Shown here in pieces: positions 1-11,700 of a DNA stretch of 64,000 bases. The DNA is from Undaria pinnatifida (lineage: Eukaryota; Sar; Phaeophyceae; Laminariales; Alariaceae). A program made the translations under genes and the position numbers. The stretch lies in the NCBI GenBank assembly GCA_012845835.1, contig JABAKD010000002.1, positions 27,392,710-27,456,709 of the forward strand. The letters are read 5' to 3'. The notes beneath the pieces are model-generated. The model saw nothing but the letters and a program-made list of their open reading frames with translations, had not been told where the DNA came from and ran no database searches. Every line of letters begins with the position of its first letter. Position 1 is the first letter of the stretch.

Positions 1-21
1 TCACCAATAATGATTCTACAG

Positions 22-322
22 GCGTTTGAAGAACAGAAGCTGCGTCTCGGTCTGCGAATCCGGCGCAGGTATCACCCGCGTTTCCTACTCCGTCTGCTCC
101 GACAACAACTCCCTTTTCGACACGAAGGGTTGCAGTGCCGACACGCACGGGAATGACTGCCGGACTTGCTACACCAACATGGCCGCTGCCAAAGAGGCCG
201 GCGCCTTAGGCCACGACGCCATCATGTGTAGCACGCTGGAAGACGCGAACAGCGAAATCAAAACCGAGGTGGCAGCGGTTGCCATGACGGTTCAGAACGA
301 CCATAGCAGAAGATTGACCCTA
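22..322 (+). CDS. internal exon of an unrecognised cysteine-rich protein
   Basis: I do not recognise the product. The frame is open from an acceptor-like CTACAG ending at 21 to a consensus donor GTGAGT at 323, giving about 100 codons. The peptide has seven cysteines (including SVCES, DCRTCYTN and IMCSTLED) and ends in a charged stretch (DANSEIKTEVAAVAM). Such spacing suits a secreted or extracellular domain, but that is inference. The exon ends on a codon boundary while the next recognised exon (1785) begins one base into a codon, so at least one exon between them is missing from this annotation. Beyond the donor the frame continues only as T/G-rich intron sequence. The gene starts left of the window. 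Confidence 0.5.
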
Positions 323-1784
323 GTGAGTGGTGTTGAGTGGTACTTCGCGTTGGACTCCCCGATGCCATGTTTTTGCATATATTGTCGATACTTTGTGGTG
401 CTTAGTGCTGGAGATTTCGATGACATGGTATGCATACATTGTCGATATTTTTGTGGTATTCACTGTTGATATTTTGGCGTGCGATAATGATGCTTTGTTT
501 TTTTTCTTTTTTTTCGGCCGCCGTGATTGTGTATAATGTGTGTGCGGGTAAAATAATTAGTATCCACATTCGAGGGAAACGATCATAACGTTCGTTTTAG
601 TAATCGTTTTTGATCGGGGGGATAATAGGGATAAAGGAGTTTGGATGATAATAAGGGTGCGTACAAACGGAGCGTTTTGAACCTGTGCATAAAAACAAAA
701 CCTAAAACCGAATCGAAGCTGAGATGGGAAGATTCACTTCTTCGGAGTGGCCAAATATCCACACCGAGCCCCCCACGAGCCCGACGAGTTCGTTTTTTGC
801 TCTTTTGGTTTCTTGATAGTCTCAATTGTTTTCGGGATTAAAATGTTCGAGAAAGCAAAAGCTAAAAGCTAATAGCTCAAAAAACGATTTCCCGCACCCG
901 AGCGAGGGCCAAGACCATGCCGAAAACCGCAACTACAAACACCTCGTAGACGTCTCACACAGAAGACAGACAAAGAGCAGAGAGTACATGGACAATGGAC
1001 AACACGCCGCTGGTGCCATGTTTCGCAGCTTTCATCACCACAGCCAAAACTGTGGCCTGTGGCGTCGTCCCTGATCGAATGGAATGCTGCTGTGCAACCT
1101 AGAATCGTGTGTGTTGTCAGCAAATGGTGATGTTGTTTGGCCAGCACCTGTACTTAATCCAGCCCATATATTGCGCTCCAAGACACCGGTGCCCTTGCAG
1201 CCGTAGGGTATGGCCGGCTAGTTGTGTGGGCACACTCCACTCTTTTTTCAGGGTTGGCCGTCGCCTCTGCCGCAGCCGAGTGGTGCATCAGTGCTGGCGC
1301 CCCACCTCGGCCGTTGATTTTTTTTTCGTTTTTGGTTTTAGCGTTCGTGTTTCAAGTGTTTGCTGCGTTTGGACACCCCCCTCTTTCCCCCCCAAACCAC
1401 CAAAGTCTGTTCGGTTTTTAGGTTTTGTTTTTAGTTTTTGTTTTCCCCGTTTGTACGCGCCCTAATCGATAAGCATTTTCCGTGTTCGGGAGACGTTCAT
1501 ACACTTTCCGTCTGTGGCACTGAAACGTATATGTGGTGTGATATAGGCGACCATGTTCGCGTCGACGAAAAGCAAGTGTCATCTGTCGCTTTATGCCTGG
1601 CCGAGTATCGACTAGCTTACCTCACGCATTGTTTTTAGGCTTCGTCATTAAAAGTCTTACAACGCTTCGAGCCTCGAGCCGTTCTTGTTTTCACGCCTTG
1701 CTGGCGCGTGTCTTTCTTACGGTTCGCCTTCCCCCTGACCATCCCACTGTGCCCTCGAAACCCCTACCCTCAATGGTCCAACAG
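323..1784 (+). other. probable intron(s), nothing else recognised
   Basis: T-rich sequence with runs of T, scattered stop codons and no extended coding bias. It begins with the donor of the first exon and ends in an acceptor CCAACAG. A small exon must lie here to reconcile splice phases, but I could not identify it. Confidence 0.4.
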
Positions 1785-2078
1785 ACATCCGGAAGAGGTT
1801 TTGGAGGAGCCGCCGATCCAAGAGTTCGCTGGCGGAGCCTTGCCCGCGGTCCTTGACAGCATGACCGGCAGCACCAGCTCAAGCGGTGACGAGCTCGACG
1901 ACTTCGCCGCGACTTCGTTTACGGGGGAAACCGTATGCGGTGACCTTTGCGTGTTCGTGTCCTCCAGCTTGGGGCAACTCGGCGAGACGGATGCGACGGT
2001 CCGCAATGTGCTGACCTTCATGCCCGCCATGCGGACGGCCATCTCTGTCAGCGACGAAGATTTCCGTCTCTTCGACCG
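1785..2078 (+). CDS. internal exon of the same unrecognised gene
   Basis: The exon runs from acceptor CAACAG (ending 1784) to donor GTAGGA at 2079. It has 294 bases and enters and leaves so that the remainder CG joins the T that opens the next exon as CGT. The peptide is acidic and serine-rich at first (SSSGDELDDFAA), then regular (CGDLCVFVSSSLGQLGE, TVRNVLTFMPAMRT, VSDEDFRLFDR). The codon phase match to the exon at 2784 is good support that both belong to one gene. No domain is recognised. It may be part of the cysteine-rich protein seen at the left edge. Confidence 0.5.
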
Positions 2079-2783
2079 GTAGGATATCGCTGATTGTTCG
2101 CGTACTGCCCTGCTTGCCTCCCTGGGCTCCTGCGCCGTTCTCTGTAGCAGTTGGAGCGAGTGCGACTTTCTCATTTTACCACGCCTAAAAAAAGGCAAAT
2201 GAGACCCCTTCCGAGACGGCTGAACCTGGTTGACACGTGTAGGTTTTGTGTTGTCGCTGCCGCCCGGGCTTGATCTGTACGACTCTCCAAGTTATCAACT
2301 GAAGCACAAACCTCAGTAGCGACAATTTACAAACATGCTGCTTCGCGAGTATCTGGCGACAGCTACACTATAATTAGATTCGAAGGCCTCTATCGTTGAT
2401 TTTTGTGAGCTTTTTGTCTCTGTCCTGGTGTAATTGGCGCCACCCCAACTTGTTGCCGTACCTCCTGTGTGGATGTGTTGCAAGCTAATGAGACGCCTCA
2501 ACCGGTCTCAACACACAGCAGTGTTTTACAAATCGGGATAGGGCACCGACCCAACCCAACCCTAACCCCAACCCTTCACCCCGGCTAAAGCTCCGACCCT
2601 AGCGCGACTTCGACACATGTTTGGGAAAACCTGAGAAACACGTACGGACCACGTCAAAAATATAAACGTATATGTGGTACTTTATCTGGTATGATTTGTG
2701 TGTTGAGACCACCGTCAAGGCTGCGGAAGCTTCTTGTCCCCGTCCTGCTCATTCTCGCCACCCCAATTTATTCCTCTTCGCAG
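2079..2783 (+). other. intron with a degenerate telomere-like stretch
   Basis: Intron between two phase-compatible exons. Around 2549-2578 it holds CCCAACCCAACCCTAACC-type repeats resembling interstitial telomere repeat. Its 3' end has a long pyrimidine-rich tract and a clean CGCAG acceptor at 2779-2783. Confidence 0.45.
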
Positions 2784-3020
2784 TACCTTCGGCCACGTAC
2801 CGGGCGTCGTGGTGTCAATACCAAGCATCGCACAATTCTCCGCTTACCTAGCCGACCAGCACTGCGGACCTGGCGTCGAGCTGATCTACTACATGACCGT
2901 GGGGTCTCTCATTTTGCTCAGCTTTACCTCCAAGGACTCTAATTTCCCCCGGGGGGAGCTGCGGATGGCGTACACGGGCGGTCGCGGAGCCGTCTACGCC
3001 AGCCGCGCGAGCTCGAGGGC
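2784..3020 (+). CDS. exon of the same unrecognised gene, hydrophobic segment
   Basis: The exon opens after a strong pyrimidine tract and CGCAG. The frame reads TFGHVPGVVVSIPSIAQF, then a hydrophobic segment (GVELIYYMTVGSLILLSF), then RGELRMAYTGGRGAVYAS. The hydrophobic stretch contains charged residues at its start and may be a buried beta-rich core rather than a membrane helix. The end is uncertain. The same frame runs on to 3093, but from about 3009 coding-like sequence moves to other frames. Either a short intron or frame damage is present. Function unknown. Confidence 0.45.
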
Positions 3021-3240
3021 GTCTCTATCCTTCTTGGATTCGAGTCCCCCGTGTTTACGTTCGGCACTGACTTGGTGTTGCCGCCTTCCTTGAACTCCGT
3101 GATATTCTGTTTGCCGAAGAGACGATGATGACGGCAAGTTCGAAGGAGTGGAACCATGACGATGAACTTGCGGTGGAACGTCTCTCTGAGGTTGAGGATA
3201 CTTCCGCGCCAGAAGTTAGCGGGGCGGGTTGGTGGGGTGG
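3009..3240 (+). pseudogene. coding-like continuation in two shifted frames
   Basis: From 3009 one frame reads ELEGVSILLGFESPVFTFG and stops at about 3124. A second, opened just after a stop at about 3065, reads LGVAAFLELRDILFAEE and then an acidic tail (WNHDDELAVERLSEVEDT) to about 3240. Three overlapping frames within 450 bases all look protein-like. This fits two indels (pseudogene or sequence error) or two very short introns without clear GT-AG borders. I cannot choose between these from sequence alone. Confidence 0.3.
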
Positions 3241-3529
3241 GTGAGTGCCCCTGTCGAATATGTAGATTTTTTTTTCATTGGAGACCGTGGCTTGACACCC
3301 GTGTCGACCGAGATTATGTTCGTAAGAGATTGCTCGCAGTTTGACTCATGCTGAACAACGAAAAAAAATATCAAGAGACCGCGGGTTGGCATCCTTGGCG
3401 AGCAAACATGATATTAAACGACCTTCACGCGCCGAAAACGCCCGTCTCCCAAAGGCGAAATTACTTTTAGAGGCCTTGAGGCGCCCGAAGCGGCCGTTGT
3501 TCATTCGCTCTCCTGCGCTACTTGTTTTT
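3241..3529. other. intergenic, nothing recognised
   Basis: No supported exon, RNA gene or repeat was recognised between the unknown gene and the palindrome array. Confidence 0.4.
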
Positions 3530-3945
3530 TGCGTGGAAGTTATGAAAGCTTTCGTGGAAGCTTCCACCACTTCCATGGAAGCTTCCATGAAAGCTTGCGT
3601 GGAAGCTTCCGATGGAAGATATCGAAGCCCACATGGAAGTAGCTTCCACGAAAGCTTTCACGAAAGCTTCCACGGAAGTGCTTCCACGGAAGCTTCCACG
3701 AATTCGAAAGCTTCCACAAAAGCACTTCCACGGAATTTTAGGTTTTAGTTCCATGGAAGCAAGCGGCAGCTTCCACGGAAAGTCGGAAGCTCAGCGGCTT
3801 CCACGAAAGCTAGCTTCCACGAAAATTTGGAAGCCACATCCACGGAATTTTTTCGTTTTATCTCCATGGAAGCTTCCGCAGCTTCCACGGAATCTCAGCG
3901 GCTTCCACGACAGCTCGCACGGATATATTTGTATACTGCTGTGCC
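3530..3945. repeat. GGAAGCTTCC palindrome array, block 1
   Basis: Dozens of copies of the 10-bp perfect palindrome GGAAGCTTCC and variants (GAAAGCTTTC, GGAAGCTTTC) lie at short irregular spacing, often linked by AC, TG or CATGG. Both strands therefore read as Ser/His/Phe/Glu-rich open frames, which I treat as artefacts. AAGCTT sites are extremely dense. The array resumes at 4108 after a small inserted element. Confidence 0.85.
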
Positions 3946-3953
3946 TCCAGTAA

Positions 3954-4105
3954 AGCTACCACTTTTGAGACAACATGGTTGACACACACTGTGTACGAGA
4001 CGAAGGGGGTTTCACCGTGCATTGGTTGGTTGTTGCGTTTCATTGGGTTAGGGTTAGGGGTAGGGTATGCCAGGTATATGAATTAAAGAGTATGTCAACC
4101 ACATG
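3954..4105 (+). mobile_element. MITE with internal telomere-like motif, copy 1 (degraded)
   Basis: This about 150-bp segment interrupts the palindrome array. It matches, in reverse orientation, the element at 33613-33775: both have CAACATGGTTGAC near one end, CGTGTACGAGAC-like internal sequence and a GGGTTAGGGTTAGGGG-type tract. The distal inverted repeat is reduced to GTATGTCAACCACATG. Its position suggests insertion into the older array. Confidence 0.55.
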
Positions 4106-4107
4106 CC

Positions 4108-4428
4108 GGAAGCTTTCACAGAAGCTTTCGTGGCAGTAGTTTCTTTCACGGAAGCTATCGCGGAAGCTTCCATGGGCGTTTTTTGTCAAAGCTTCCGTGG
4201 AAGAAAGTGATTATTTATTATTTACTTCCACGGAAGCTTTCGTGAAAGCTTCCGTGGAAGCAAATTTACTTCCACGGAAGCTTCCACGTAAGCGTTCATG
4301 GAAGCTTCCACAGCTTCCAAACAGCTTCCATGAAAGCTTCCATGGTAGTGATGAAAGCTTCCGTGGAAGCCGTGGAAGCTTCCATGGAAGCGATGGAAAC
4401 TTCCATGGAAGCTTTCATTAACTACCAC
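4108..4428. repeat. GGAAGCTTCC palindrome array, block 2
   Basis: Continuation of the array on the far side of the inserted element, with the same GGAAGCTTCC core and its one-base variants. It ends sharply in AT-rich DNA after 4428. Confidence 0.85.
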
Positions 4429-4834
4429 CTAAAATGCAGATAATGCAGGTGGCCCTGTTCATTTGGACGTTTTGCTGCACAGCGTATCGTCTGCCCTGGA
4501 TACCTGAGATAAATTTTTCCCCTTTTCCTCTTGACCTCCTCGATCAACAATTAATTGTGTAATTTCTATTAAATGATAACTTTCATAGTCACTTATAATT
4601 AATTTTAATCAAGTAGCTTGTCTACTCTATTTTTGCTTCTTGCCATACACCAGGTAATTAATTTTCTTAAATTTGCTCATCAATTACTACCAAGTACATT
4701 AATTGAGACTAACTAGATATTGAATGTACCTGGAGTTGGTTAATTGCATGGTTAATCGTAGTTTTTAGAAAAAAACATCGTTTCGCGTTTACGCTGAGCC
4801 CACTCAACTGAGCTAGTTTTTAGAAAAAAACTGA
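4429..4834. other. AT-rich intergenic DNA
   Basis: AT-rich, with TTAATT-type words and no coding signal on either strand. Confidence 0.5.
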
Positions 4835-4935
4835 AAAAAGCCAGCTGTGAGTACGACCGATGGATAAAAAAGTTGAAAATGCCAGCTGTGAGTACGACCG
4901 ATGGGTGGTTGAAACTCAACTTTGCAAGCTACGTG
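4835..4935 (+). repeat. conserved hairpin motif, subfamily T, copy 1
   Basis: A half-copy (CCAGCTGTGAGTACGACCG) is followed by a full copy that ends in CTCAACTTTGCAAGCT. The full copy can pair CAGCT with AGCT, TGAGT with ACTCA, and CGACC with GGTTG. The same doubled layout recurs at 58915-59007. AT-rich sequence precedes the motif, as in the other copies. Confidence 0.6.
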
Positions 4936-5309
4936 GTACGTCGGACACTCTCACTAGTTTGAAAAACAGCTTGGGGGGACAATTTGACGTCAAAGCCCAG
5001 GAACTAGCCCACCATGTGTGAGGGCACAGCTATCACATATAGTACCAGGTGTGATACCGTGTGGTGCTTGGGCGCGATGAAAGCACCAACATCGTGGAGT
5101 TTACCTTCGTGGTTACATCGGTGGTAGTTTGCAAGTTGATTACAGTTTCCACCACTCAACCCGTCGAACTCACAGACGATGAATTTGAAGTATGGCAGGG
5201 TAGTATTCTTAGTGATCCGTGACACATCCGTGACTAGCAAGAGGAGGAGGACCACATGAACATTGGCCTCAGTTCGGCTTTTGACTTACGCATTATTAAT
5301 AGCAGCTCA

Positions 5310-5837
5310 TTGATAATATCGTTCGGGTTTTGGGTCTTGAACGAAAAAGGCAAAAAAAGAAAAGCGCGGTGGGCGATTGGAGTATTGAAGTATATATTGA
5401 TATACACATCATTCGAACGACAAGGGTGACATGCTACCACACCCGATGCTATTCATAGCATCTTCCGCTGATACTTAGTCTGCAATTTTTGCCTTGATAA
5501 ACCCTAAGTCTAACCCTAATTATTATATTTTAGAGCGAAAAATAAATAAATATATATATATATACTGATCTTATTTTAGAACCACAGCAGTAGCACCAGA
5601 CAACAAGCAGGCAAACATCTCCTGCGCGATGGTGAGGCATCCCATGGAGATGCTGGCGTGTCTAACGGTATAGCGCCGTTGTTGACTTTGCATGTGCTGT
5701 ACCGACAGCCTCATTCCTTGATATATCATACCTGGTAGGTTTTTGTCATGTTGATCTATCATCGACTCTATCGCTGGGAAGCCGCTGGCATGTCTTGGTT
5801 GATGTTGGTGCTGCTGCTTTTGTTGTTGTTGTTGTTG

Positions 5838-5877
<40 letters not shown>

Positions 5878-5938
5878 GCTGTTGTTGTTTCTGTTGTTTT
5901 TGTTGTTGTTGTTTTTGTTGTTGCTGGTGCTGCTGCTT

Positions 5939-5994
<56 letters not shown>

Positions 5995-6290
5995 GCTGTT
6001 GTTGCTGCTGTTGTTGGTGTTAGACACACGGGCTGCTTACCGGTAAGGATCTGTGTGTACTGCGTGGTCGCCGTGCTATTAATCTAGCTGTGTGCTGCAT
6101 GTCCTGCAGTATACAGTTCGTAGCGCTGCCGACAGTTCTGGGCTGTGTGCGTACGAGTAGTGGTACTGCCTGCGTGCTGTGTCCAGCTCGTGTTGTGGTG
6201 CTGTGATACCCTTGCATTGCGTGGTTGTATATATACCACAGCGGCAGTACCATTGTACGTACTACTGTACTTGATGGGTGGCGACCTGTA
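5310..6290. repeat. diverged direct duplication, copy 1
   Basis: About 1 kb that recurs at 6395-7080. Shared landmarks include ATCGTTCGGGTTT near the start, ACCCGATGCTA, GCATCCCATGGAGATGCTGG, and near the end GCGGCAGTACCATTGTACGT. The copies are diverged by many substitutions and small indels, and copy 1 carries a greatly expanded GTT tract. Confidence 0.7.
5815..6018 (+). repeat. (GTT)n microsatellite
   Basis: About 200 bases of GTT with occasional GCT/TCT interruptions. The corresponding place in the second duplicate has only a few GTT units (near 6840), so the expansion happened after duplication. It creates poly-Thr, poly-Asn, poly-Cys and poly-Leu frames that are not genes. Confidence 0.95.
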
Positions 6291-6394
6291 CTCGCGTTGG
6301 ATCATGGCTATCCGCTGTCTATAGCAATACGTTGGTATCATAGTGGGTGGGTGACCATAGCAGAGTAGTGTCTTCTTGGCTGTTTTCGTATATT

Positions 6395-7080
6395 GTTACA
6401 AGGCAGTATGATATTATTCGATCGTTCGGGTTTACGGGTCTTGGAAAAAAAAAGGCCGAAATTATAAAATGCGGTGAGCGATTCGAGTATTGAACTCGCA
6501 CATCATACGACCTGGGCCATTTACTAGCACCCGATGCTAGCATCTTCCGCTTGATAATTGCTCTGTTCATTTTCGGCTTCTGAACCGAAGGAAAATATCG
6601 AAATAATCATACTGAGTTTAGTATTGGACGGCGGCAGTAGCATCAGACAACAAACAGAGGCAAACACACGACTAACGTTGGATTCCTGCGAGATGGTGAA
6701 GCATCCCATGGAGATGCTGGCGTGTTCAACGTTGTAGCTTCGGTAGTGTGCCGTACCTGGTGGGCCATACTCGAGGTTTGTCATGACACGGATGTTGAAC
6801 TCTCATGAACTCCATCGCTCGGAAGACTGGCTTGTCGCGGTTGTTGTTCTTGTGTTTAGCAGCTGGGTATTTACTGGGAAGGGTTCGTGTGTGCTGTGTG
6901 GTTGCCGTGTTTCTAAAGCATCATAGCTCTAGTCTGCTACGTATGCATAGGAGCATTCCTACCTGCGTGCTGCGTCCAGCTATCATGCTGCGATACGCTT
7001 GCAACGCGTGGTTGCATATCATAGCGGCAGTACCATTGTACGTACGACTTGCTGGGTGACCAGCGATCCCGTTTGATCTG
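6395..7080. repeat. diverged direct duplication, copy 2
   Basis: Partner of 5310-6290, in the same orientation about 1.08 kb downstream. A minus-strand peptide HASISMGC(L/F)TI(A/S)QE is conserved between copies. This could be a remnant exon, but it is too short to name. Confidence 0.7.
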
Positions 7081-8277
7081 ATTAGGGGGGCGTGGGTGGC
7101 CGTGTGTGTTGTCTTCACATTAAAGCGTTCTTTCTCCCCAAGGACATGACGCTTTTTACTTACGACGCTTCCACGTATTTTTTTTACTAATAGGGGAATG
7201 AACGCTTAACCGATTCGTTGTCAAGTTTTTTTTTCCTCACCACCCTCCCACCTTCCCATTGACCGACCGAAATCCCCACAGGTCAAAGCGCTTGACGTCA
7301 TGGACCCCGGTATCGACATGTGCTAGATAGCCAGCTAGACCTACCTACCAGTGCAGCAGAGCCTCTTCCGTAGTGCGGGTTGAGTACTGCCGGTTGCCCG
7401 GCATTGTGTCTATGAAATTGCTTGGCACATATGAAAAAGCAGCAGGGGCAGTATGCGAAATAGTGCCGGTATTTACGGCTGGCACGTACGGGCACTATTA
7501 TGGAGGGACCCCTAGTGCAGCATTGTACAGTGGTAGCACGTGTTTGCGTACTGGTGCTGTGAGGCAGAGGAGCTACGGTTTATACGAGTAGGCGTACATA
7601 CCTACGAGTAGTATTGTACTGGTGGTACGTTTTCGCGTAGTGGCGCTGTGGAGCAGAGGCTTAAGGCACCCGTTTTTTTCCCGAATGCCGAGTATTTGTT
7701 TTTGTCTGCTTTTTGCCTCTTTTCGGAGGCGCCCTGCTTTTTCCCTATTGTCGAGACCTTTTCTGTTTCTGTTTCCTTTCCTTTCCTTTTTTTACTTTAT
7801 TTCCGTGAGCCTATTGGCGTCATCACATGTTCAGTAGAGCCAGCAGTGCAGTATTTAGGTTTTCCTTTCAAGAATGCCGGCACGGGTCCCAGCTCTCCTT
7901 TTTAGAGGGTGTTTTATGTGTGTTGGGTGGCGTTTTCGCCGGCATGTTTTGGCCAAACGGTGCGGTATATACGGTGGTTTTAAAACAGGCGTCCTTCGGG
8001 TGCAACAAACGGTAGGTTTGGTTAGACCCGGAGAGCAGACAGCTAGTAGTGCCGCAATGGCGTTACCATGTCTTAAGGGAAAAGTGGAGCGATGCCGTTT
8101 TTAGTGTAAGAAACGGAAAGCTTTTTCTAGACCAGGATAGCAGATAACAGTATATGGTGCCGAGTTGGTATCGACGTGTTTGTGCGAAAAGGTGGAGTGA
8201 TGTCATTTTCTTTGACAGTCAGTGCGGAGCGCTAAGAAGAGAGGGGGCTCAGCGCGGTTGTTTATTTTTTAACTAAT
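7081..8277. other. intergenic, nothing recognised
   Basis: No supported gene. Open frames near 7650-8100 are T-rich and lack splice or start context. GGTGGTACG-type words recur without a clear unit. Confidence 0.4.
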
Positions 8278-8356
8278 TTTCAAGGACGTCAGCCGTGAGT
8301 TCGACGAATTTCAGGTCAATACTCATCTTTGCAAGCTGCGTTGTTGGTACTGTATT
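8278..8356 (+). repeat. conserved hairpin motif, subfamily R, copy 1
   Basis: AT-rich lead (TAACTAATTTTCAAG), then GACGTCAGCCGTGAG, a variable inner stem, and ACTCATCTTTGCAAGCTG. Its core is nearly identical to the copies at 17055, 33985, 42552 and 47515 although flanks differ. Confidence 0.75.
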
Positions 8357-8651
8357 TTTGTTGCTAATTGATACGATTGCTTTGGTTTGGTCTCTCGCGC
8401 TGCTGTTATAGTACGTTGGTGCCCAGCTGTGGCTGGGCTGCAGGGCAACCTCTCCGGCACCCCCCCCCCGCATCGTTGCGAGGTGTCTCCCCTTTGGAGC
8501 GAGCTTTCTTGCTTTCGACGAGGTTAAGGAGTGGTTGCGGTATTAATAGTACATATCACATTTCTGTTAGCGTTGATGACGAACAAGCACTCTTCGTTAT
8601 TGCGCTGCTGCTATAACCCTGACCGCTGAAAAAATAGTTTTGATTATTTTG
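8357..8651. other. intergenic
   Basis: Contains a C10 tract near 8460. No gene recognised. Confidence 0.4.
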
Positions 8652-8853
8652 CAGGGATTTTCACGGGTCGGATGGATCACTTCTGGGTATGGTATACCAG
8701 TCGGGTCGTGTCAGGGTGACCCGCCCGGCCCGACCCGTGATATATGAAAACCTCCTGACCTGACCCGACCCGACTCGACCCATCCCGTGAGATTTCAAAC
8801 ACCTCCTGATTCGACCCGTGGGCCCGGTCACGACCCGTGAAAAGTCTTACCTG
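8652..8853. mobile_element. hAT-like non-autonomous element with GGGTC subterminal repeats
   Basis: The left end CAGGGATTTTCACGGGTC is mirrored on the right by CGACCCGTGAAAAGTC followed by CCTG. The interior is a dense run of direct and inverted (C)GGGTC/GACCC pentamers separated by GTGAGATTTCAAA-like spacers. Maize Ac (hAT) has CAGGGATGAAA ends and short repeated subterminal words, so hAT is the nearest known type. I found no 8-bp target duplication and no transposase. Confidence 0.45.
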
Positions 8854-9324
8854 GTACTATTTTTACCACCGAAAAAAGAAACCACAAGAATTCCAAGCAT
8901 TAATAGTTTACCTCCAAACGTGTGCGTGTGATTCGAGACGAGTTAAGCGGTGGAGTTAAGTCTAGCCCTATAACCCTGGCCCTGGCAATGATGCGGCTCT
9001 GGCTTTGTTGGCTCTACTCGCTCGAGACCGTTCGGACCAATGTCCAGTTTCCCATAAATCGCGCTTGAACACCACCAGGTGTGATCAATCCGGCGATCAA
9101 GTATGGAAACTGTTGATGATGGCTTTTCCATTAATTGTCGGGAAAAAAACATCGACGTCCTTTTGGTTGTCATTTTTCTGCGCCGTTTCCTAATCCGGAG
9201 CCTAGACAACCATCTCGCTTGCTTGTGCTGCACGTGCAGACAGTACACGACGTCGCTTAACGGCCGAAATTACTGAACTGCACACACGTTGTGGGCACAA
9301 ACTACTAAAAAAATAGAGCTTGGG
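8854..9324. other. intergenic, nothing recognised
   Basis: A minus-strand open frame of 101 codons (8943-9248) is present, but it is basic, without motif or splice context, and is not annotated as a gene. Confidence 0.35.
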
Positions 9325-9490
9325 AGATCGCTACCGAAGGCTATCCCACACCCACCCATGAATCCTTCCTGCCCCTATCCATCCAATGTAACCAGAGGAG
9401 CTTGTAAAGCCCACCACCTGCTTACCACACAGATAGGTCTTCCGCGTGTACACTGATCAGCACAGCCGCCACACGTCATGAAAACTCCTT
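9325..9490 (-). repeat. inverted copy of a 160-bp repeat
   Basis: In reverse complement this matches 14215-14375: GCTGTGCTGATCAGTGT, GCGGAAGACCTATCTGTGTG, TACAAGCTCCT.TGGTTACAT and GGATGGATAGGGGCAGGA. The two copies lie 5 kb apart in opposite orientation. One edge in the second copy carries a GTAAGT donor-like site. Confidence 0.65.
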
Positions 9491-11470
9491 CCTAGCGCTG
9501 CCGCGCTGCTGGGTTTTAACAAAAGGGTTGAGAACGTCTTCCTTCGGGGCCAGAGACTGGAACTGTTAGGTGGTAGGCGGTACGTCACGCATGTCACGGT
9601 AGAGGTGCGCCCGTGAATCGTTCTACGATAGCCCCCCCAACTTTCCTAAAACGAAGTCGCCGGTTTTGAAACCAGCTCCCGGCGGTATCTCCTGAAATAC
9701 GGTGCCCCTTGCCACCCGTACTAGTAGTAGTAGTCCTTTGCAACCAAGGACATACATGAAGAAATTTTGTTCATAGCATCATTCCTCGTGTCGAGCAGCC
9801 ACGCCACGTTCGTTAAAGAAAATCGCTGGTTTTGGGAGGCGGGGCTATGGCAGAATCAGTCCCCGGGTGTGTTTTTGAGGCTCCTGACCTATTGAGGAGG
9901 AGGTCTTTATCATACCCCCTCCACGGGGCAACGACTGCTTTTTTCGGGGTGGAAATCTAAAACTTCTACATATATACAACCGATGAACAATCGCGCGGAC
10001 TACCGGGTACCAGCTTGATGGGAAAACCCATGCTCAGGGTCGGCTTGCTCGCGTGGGCCACCTCATGCGGGGGCCTTGGTTGCGCGGTGGCAGCGGATAA
10101 AAGAGAAGTCCCAGATGTTGATCATTATGCAGAAAAATCCATCATATTATTGTCGCGTATCTGAGTATATTATCACAATAAAGACGTGGGATGAGTCAAG
10201 ATCGGCCAGAAGCCGCCCACAAATCAGGGGGCAAAAACTGGACCAAAACAAGACTGACATACAAGGCGTATCCCATCAGAATCAACCCAGAACTAACCAT
10301 ACCGTAGAAGGCATGTTTCCAACGGGGTGGCTGACATTCTGACAACAAACCACCATCCAATAGAAAACACTCATTTCCCAATACCATATATCCTATATCG
10401 CTCGTACATACGTGAATCATGAATCATGTGTCCGTAGATTACACAACTATACGGCTCATCGGGCAGGCTGCAAGTACTAGATCTTTTACAGGCATCATGC
10501 ATGTATTTTACGCATGTTGCGGTACATATCCTACTAGGCCACGAGATTATTCACTTGATAGTCGGGTTTGCAAGTTCCATTATTTTTCTTCTCAAAAGTC
10601 AGTTTTTTTTTTTTCTTGCGTGTGACGGTGTACGGCTCCTGAAAGAGAGATGAAAAAGGAGCCATTAGAAATCCACGAGCGACCCTACCGTAGCATTGTG
10701 AGTCGCATGTACTTTTCGTACAACCCTAGCTCCAAACAGCACCCAGGAGGGGATATAGGCTGCCGAAGAGACGCGCCTTGGCCCTGTCGCTGGAGACTGT
10801 CCTCGTCTGGGTAAACGCAACGCGGACGGAAGTAATAACCGACAGCGGCATCGCAGAGTGAGAGCACTCGGATTTAATAGCATGCTACGGCGAGGGCGCA
10901 ACAAATATTTTTCCAAAATGTTTTTCTGGGGTTCCGCACTTCAGGAGCTCTATACACCCCGGCCTCCAAATACCGCCTCCAATACCTGACGGGGGGGGTG
11001 GGGGGGGCGTCAAAAGCGCAACCACCATGAACGATCCGATGGTCTAGGCACACGTGGAATACATTGCAACAAACAACAATAAAAGCCTTTCCGACCGTAT
11101 TGGGCAGCCCCTTAGCTGAGACCGCCAAAAATTGTACGCCGCCTTTTCTCGTGACCCCAATCCCGGGCGTTTTGCGGGCCTTCTAGAGTTGTACCGCAAC
11201 AGAATACGCAGCCCGCATCTTAACGACCCGCATCACAACAAGCAGAAATACGGCCTTCAAAGCCCACCCCCACACCTTCGAACACCAAAAGTGGAAAAAC
11301 AAAGCCTACCAGGTACTCGAAAGGGGCTCGAAAACGCCGGATACCGAAAAGTGTCGGACGAACACCGAAGCGCTACCGCCACACCCCCAGCGAGGGAGGT
11401 GGGAGCACGCTGAAAATTATCTGTATATTAAGCAGAAAACACACAAGCTGTTACATCGCCACATCCCCGA
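9491..11470. other. intergenic, nothing recognised
   Basis: About 2 kb without a supportable gene. Near 10940 is one copy of a short recurrent phrase AGGAGCTCTATAC..CCCC, seen also near 12975, 17630, 25865 and 30515. It belongs to a small interspersed repeat I could not delimit. Confidence 0.35.
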
Positions 11471-11560
11471 CGGGGGGGGGGGGGGAGGCTGAGGCACTCA
11501 ATTGTTGCCTGCCTTGGTAATTTGACCATTGATGACGCAGCCGTTTCGAGACGGAAGGGG
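11471..11560 (-). mobile_element. LINE-II 3'-terminal fragment ending in a C run
   Basis: Read on the minus strand: CAATGGTCAAATTACC, then GGCAACAATTGAG, then C12 to C13. It corresponds to the C-terminal and 3' end of the element at 29190-29613. Confidence 0.45.
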
Positions 11561-11700
11561 GGAGGGTGGGGGGGCTACTATTTTGTTGCTTGCCTTAAGT
11601 CATTTGACCATTGACCACGCATCCCTTTCGAGACGAAGCACCGTTCCTACTCCTAATAGAGACACCTCCAACATTTGGGCGCTCATTACGCTTCTTCCAT
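11561..11700 (-). mobile_element. LINE-II 3'-terminal fragment, second copy
   Basis: The minus strand encodes the C-terminal phrase GAPSR..(V)VNGQ(W/M)S-like sequence seen at 21416 and 29492, then GCAAGCAACAAAATAGTAG and a C run. It lies immediately beside another truncated copy, in the same orientation. Confidence 0.5.
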